A stretch of DNA of 64,000 nucleotides from Mucidula mucida (lineage: Eukaryota > Basidiomycota > Agaricomycetes > Agaricales > Physalacriaceae): the NCBI GenBank assembly GCA_015501055.1, contig JADNYV010000029.1, positions 248,001 through 312,000 of the forward strand. The letters are read 5' to 3'. A program made the translations under genes and the position numbers. Under the pieces are notes generated by a model. That model did no database searches, was not told the origin of the DNA, and saw nothing but the letters and a program-made list of their open reading frames with translations. Every line of letters starts with the position of its first letter. Position 1 is the stretch's first letter. Below, piece by piece: positions 60,545-64,000 of the stretch.

Positions 60545-60952
60545 TACCACCACGGTCAGATGTCATGTATGTGTAGATAGCGATTGTACTAATGTTTGGC
60601 TTGCCTCTTTGATTTGTCTTTGATGATACTAGATTTCTTGAGGGGCACAAGCTACAACCGAAACGCAATAAAACAGGCCGATCTTCGTTGTGTAGTTCTA
60701 CGGCGTGATAAGGACGCCCAATGTTCGACTTTCTTCACCTAAGGGCGTATAGTTGAACTGAGTAGCGACGACGACAACATCTACACTAGTCACTGCAGCA
60801 AGTACTATCGTTTACAGACTTGGATAATTCAATTCGTGGTTTTGTCGGATATGGCGCGCGCGTTTGCGCATAAAGATGAGAAAAAGTATGACTTGAAGCT
60901 GATTCACATATGTACACGTACACCTTTCAGAAACTGCTACAACATCCCACAT
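60545..60952. other. intergenic between convergent genes
   Basis: 3' flanks of URC1 and the aldo/keto reductase. No gene is seen. Confidence 0.45.
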
Positions 60953-62232
60953 TCATTGGCGTCCCAAGGCATCTAATGCCGGTCGCCCATATGTAGGAAT
61001 AGAAGCAGGCTCATTGTCCAAAATAGCTTCAATTCGTTCCAGCACATCACTTGTCAGTTTCGGAAGAACCTCGAGAGCCTTGAGATTCTCCAGCACTTGT
61101 TCCGGTCGCGAGGCTCCAAGAATAACAGTCGACGTATTTGGGTTACGTGCTACCCACGCTAGTGCGAGCGAAGCCATAGTCGTGTGCAACTCTAGCTCAG
61201 ACCGTGAGTATCCGAGCCAGACTTGGGAAGCATTACGAACCATCAGCAATCTTCGTGAGCTCGCGAACTTTGCGTAACTGTTCCTGCCCTTCTGGAAGTG
61301 AGAGCTGCTTGGCCATATGGGAAAGACCGTTGGCGTCGTTGGCGAGACGCGAATCCGCAGGAATCCCATCGTTGTATTTTCCGGTCAGTATCCCACTTGC
61401 AAGAGCACTGAACACGGTCGTGCCCAAGCCGTAGTTCTTGTACAGCGGCGCGTATTCCTTCTCTGGGCGTTCTCGAGTGAACATGCTATTCAGTGTGGCG
61501 GTTAGTATATATAGGATCAGACGGAGAATGCAGAAAGCTTACTTGTGCTGACATTGTTCTGCGATAGGAGCAATGAGGCCGAGTTTGTCAGCGATGTGAT
61601 GAGCCTCTTCGATTTGCTGGGCAGTCCATTCCGATGTGGCCCAGTAGAAAGCCCATCCTTTTTCGATCACATAGTTGAAAGCGCGGACTATCTCTTCCAT
61701 CGGGACGTTCACATCACATCGATGGGCGAATATCACGTCGACATAGTCCATCTGAAGCCTGGCCAGGCATTGTTGCGTGCCTTCGATGATACTATTCGGC
61801 ACTCAGCATTGCGTGCTCAATCGATCAACTTGCTTGAGAGAGAAACTCACTGCTTCCTCGACAGTCCACTCGCGTTGGGTCCTTGCTTCACACCCCAGAA
61901 TATCTTTGTCGTAACCACAATATCTGGGCGATAGATGCCCAACTCCTTGATAACTCTCCCCATCTCTTCCTCGCTCTTGCCTTTAGCATACGCTTCAGCA
62001 GTGTCGAACATATTAATGCCATTTTTGAACGCTGTTTCGATGATATCCTTTCGATAGTCGCGTCAAACTCGAAGCGATGTGAGATGGATGAGTAAGTTAC
62101 CTTCACAGGGTCGCCGACGACGGTTCCACCGAGCGTCAGCCATCCACCCAAGGAGAAGAGTGGTACGCGCAACCCGCTGGGCCCGAGGCGACGAAACGGC
62201 ATGCCTTTGGGATCGAATTCGAGAGTAGACAT
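60953..62232 (-). CDS. aldo/keto reductase (voltage-gated K+ channel beta-subunit type)
   Basis: NADPH-dependent carbonyl reductase of the AKR superfamily, Kv-beta-like branch. Five exons in phase: 62232-62101, 62047-61851, 61791-61543, 61485-61241 and 61191-60953, giving 353 residues, the family length. The start [20 protein letters not shown] leads to [14 protein letters not shown]. The catalytic tetrad can be placed: Asp59 and Tyr64 in [20 protein letters not shown], Lys92 in VVTTKIFW, and His133 in DVIFAHRCD. Cofactor-side text includes [17 protein letters not shown], the [16 protein letters not shown] loop, and [15 protein letters not shown] for NADPH binding. Introns are 49-59 bases. 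The last acceptor (61192) is chosen so that [16 protein letters not shown] is formed. Intact; substrate unknown. Confidence 0.94.
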
Positions 62233-62749
62233 CTTTGCGGCGAAGGAGGCTCGGTGACCGTAAATCTTCAAGATGAGGACTTGCGGACCGGTGCCTATCC
62301 AGTGCCTATCGTACCATGTGGCGGCTCTTCGGTCACTTGTAGTACCGAGGCTGATCATTTAGGTGACGATGGCCGCGGTATACATCCGTTCCATGGAACA
62401 TTGGAAGTTCGATGCAAGGCAGACTTACTCAGCTTCATGCATATGAAGCTTAGAATATTGAAGTCGTGTACTTACTAAGTCACGTCAAATTTTATTGATA
62501 GGATGATTAGTAGATGATACATTTCCTGCCGCGTGCTTAATGGTGACGTATCAATCACGCCACATAGGATGAGATAGGATGGTGCAGTAGGCCTGGCATC
62601 TGATCGATTATCAAGTCGCAGTTCATGGTATGGAAAGTGTTGTAACCTTGGCCGAGGTATGGGCAATCATGAAACGGATCTGCATCGCGTAGTGGCGCGC
62701 TGCCGGGTGCCCTTGGGCCTTCGTAGAACCTGAGAATGTTAGGCTGGTG
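62233..62749. other. intergenic upstream of the aldo/keto reductase
   Basis: No gene is seen; contains the presumed promoter of the aldo/keto reductase gene. Confidence 0.4.
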
Positions 62750-63110
62750 AAGTAAATCCTAGGTTTTGATACACCTCGGGTTTACTGCGGTAAATAACGG
62801 TATTGATACAGTATTGAAACCCTCGGGGGTCAGAAGGTAGGTTTCCATACCGGCACGTGACTACTGCACGTGCCAGCGCGCTGGCGCTTAGAGATCCTGG
62901 AGGTGGCGGGAGTAAGGCGGGATGAGCGCGGCGCCACATCACGTGTCCAAAACACGTGCCGGTATCGAAACCGTTAGTAACGGTTTTCAAAACCTGAGCC
63001 TCCTGGCGGGTCGGTATCGATACCGTTACTAACACCCCCGGGAGGCTTACTGCGCCACCCTAGAGAATGTTTCAATCATCAATTGTTCTGCGCCACATCA
63101 CGTGCCGGGT
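62750..63110. repeat. cluster of CACGTG sites and short palindromes
   Basis: About 360 bases carry five perfect CACGTG hexamers (62854, 62867, 62940, 62953, 63099), two of them forming the inverted pair GGCACGTG-N7-CACGTGCC. There is also a 14-base palindrome CGGTATCGATACCG (near 63012), an inverted AAACCGTTA-G-TAACGGTTT (near 62967), and a directly repeated gcgccacatcacgtg (62930 and 63089). The density is far above chance. It could be a bHLH-bound regulatory island or a small palindromic mobile or satellite element. No gene lies in it. Confidence 0.65.
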
Positions 63111-63138
63111 ATGACCATTGCGTCCGCGAGGCAAAAAG

Positions 63139-63220
63139 CGACGCCAGCAGGATTCGAACCTGCGCCCTCAAAGAGGAACAGATTTCTAATCTGTCGCCGT
63201 AACCACTTGGCTATAGCGCC
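63139..63220 (-). tRNA. tRNA-Ser (anticodon AGA)
   Basis: An 82-base class II tRNA on the minus strand, without intron. The acceptor stem GGCGCTA pairs with TGGCGTC (with G-U pairs), and the discriminator G is usual for serine. The D arm contains an A-box-like TAGCCAAGTGG. The anticodon arm is ACAGA-TTAGAAA-TCTGT with anticodon AGA. A long variable arm is present, and the T arm contains a B box GGTTCGAATCC. A T5 run (cttttt) for Pol III termination follows directly. It reads UCU codons (and others through inosine). Confidence 0.95.
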
Positions 63221-63593
63221 TGTGTGCCTGATTGAGTCGTGTTGACTGCGTGAGGATGTAAGCAAATGTATTGCCACAAAGGTACCAACTACACTCGAGC
63301 TCTCACCGTGCTCTCACCGAGCAACACCGACTTCACCCAGTTTCCCCTGCGCCGATACGTGGCTCGTGTGTGTTTCAGAACACCGTGTAGCGGAAAGAGG
63401 TGCTCGATACTGATAGCATGCTTCAGTCTCTGGTGTCCAAGTTAAATCATTCTCAAACTCGCAATATGAAGCTATATCATCATTGCTACTCTGGGCAACG
63501 TTACAACTACTCTGGATATTCTCCCGGGCGGCGGGCGCTTTGGCAGCCTTATAACTGCAACCTCGCTCAGTCGTTTCTTTCAATCTGATCATC
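63221..63593. other. intergenic upstream of the oxidoreductase
   Basis: No gene is seen. It lies between the tRNA and the FAD monooxygenase relic and is the presumed promoter of the latter. Confidence 0.4.
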
Positions 63594-64000
63594 ATGACCC
63601 TTTCCCTGATTCTCTTGTGCGTACTCTTGTGCGTAGTGTTATTCTGGCAGGGGCTTCGGTATTACCTACTCTGGAAGACCACTGTCAATTTTGACATTCC
63701 TCTACTTGGCACACCAAGGGCGGTCAAAAATTCCGGGCACTGTTGTTATTTGTGTGGCAGTAAGGCTGCGACATACATCGCCCTAGCCAATACTGTTGCT
63801 GAACAATATTTGTAGCATAGCCGGGCTTCTTACTGCTCGTGTCTGTCGCGACCACTTTACAAATGTTCTCATCGTTGAACCCGGAAACATGGCTCAACTC
63901 TCCTGATGGTCAAGTCGTCAAGTCTTGGACCCAGGTCAACAAGCGGTCGCGGGTGTTACAGTACGAGTCTCTGCAAGGTACGTGTGTGCCGATTGCAATC
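63594..64000 (+). pseudogene. FAD-dependent monooxygenase-like gene, 5' part, indel-damaged, runs off the window
   Basis: ATG 63594 opens MTLSLILLCVLLCVVLFWQG, a hydrophobic N-terminal anchor, then DIPLLGTPRAVKNSG. The expected Rossmann-type FAD motif is recognisable only across frames: TVVIC before an intron (gtaagg...tttgtag, about 63759-63815), then IAGLLTARVCRDHF and VLIVEP. Next, after another one-base shift, comes WLNSPDGQVVKSWTQVNKRS, then SRVLQYESLQ ending at a donor near 63980 (caag|gtacgt). At least two single-base insertions or deletions are needed to connect these. Related intact basidiomycete proteins are FAD monooxygenases with an N-terminal membrane segment. The 3' part lies outside the window, so total length and any further damage are unknown. 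Confidence 0.55.

Overview
The window is nuclear DNA of a basidiomycete, most likely an Agaricomycete mushroom-forming or wood/litter fungus. The evidence is dense coding with many introns of about 45-60 bases, very short exons, CTNA-type branch points, a large family of decaying F-box/leucine-rich genes, a Zn2Cys6 regulator of basidiomycete type, and a Tf1/sushi-like chromodomain retrotransposon. Genus cannot be read from the sequence alone.

Layout. 0-10 kb: four members of an F-box family (1711-3541, 4018-5097, 6259-7677, 8938-10248), of which only the third is intact, plus a small orphan gene near 8 kb. 10.7-14 kb: PIP5-kinase MSS4 and a MAPEG glutathione transferase. 14-18.3 kb: gene-poor. 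18.3-23.6 kb: a 13-exon Zn2Cys6 transcription factor and a delta-9 desaturase with a disabling two-base loss. 23.6-27.4 kb: gene-poor. 27.4-28.9 kb: a RING E3 ligase of MGRN1/RNF157 type with an unresolved 5' end. 31.4-34.1 kb: a decayed F-box gene facing a truncated inverted copy of the 9 kb F-box pseudogene. 36.3-43.2 kb: a LINE 3' relic and a complete but dead LTR retrotransposon on the minus strand. 45-64 kb: a conserved housekeeping block with PHO88, HSP60, deoxyribose-phosphate aldolase, a disordered Ser/Pro-rich protein, a 16-exon KRE6/SKN1 beta-glucan synthesis gene, an F-box/LRR gene, URC1 (GTP cyclohydrolase II-like), an aldo/keto reductase, a cluster of CACGTG palindromes, tRNA-Ser(AGA), and the 5' part of a decaying FAD monooxygenase that runs off the end.

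Genes acting together. PHO88 and HSP60 are divergent and share a 274-base intergenic promoter with a heat-shock-element-like site. HSP60 converges with the aldolase, KRE6 with the F-box/LRR gene, and URC1 with the aldo/keto reductase. The aldolase (deoxyribose 5-phosphate) and URC1 (uracil catabolism) both act in nucleoside or base breakdown but lie 10 kb apart, so co-regulation is not implied.

Sequence quality. All spliced housekeeping genes reconstruct with perfect phase: about 13 kb of coding sequence in ten genes without one frameshift. The many indels in F-box genes, the desaturase, the terminal oxidoreductase and the retrotransposon are therefore probably real decay rather than base-calling error. 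The most interesting signals are the retrotransposon's self-priming signature (12-base complementarity between its LTR and the primer-binding site, correctly placed relative to a TATA box), several 5-20 base micro-exons, two GC-AG introns, and the inverted duplication of an F-box fragment. I did not find a new defence-like or otherwise clearly undescribed multi-gene system.
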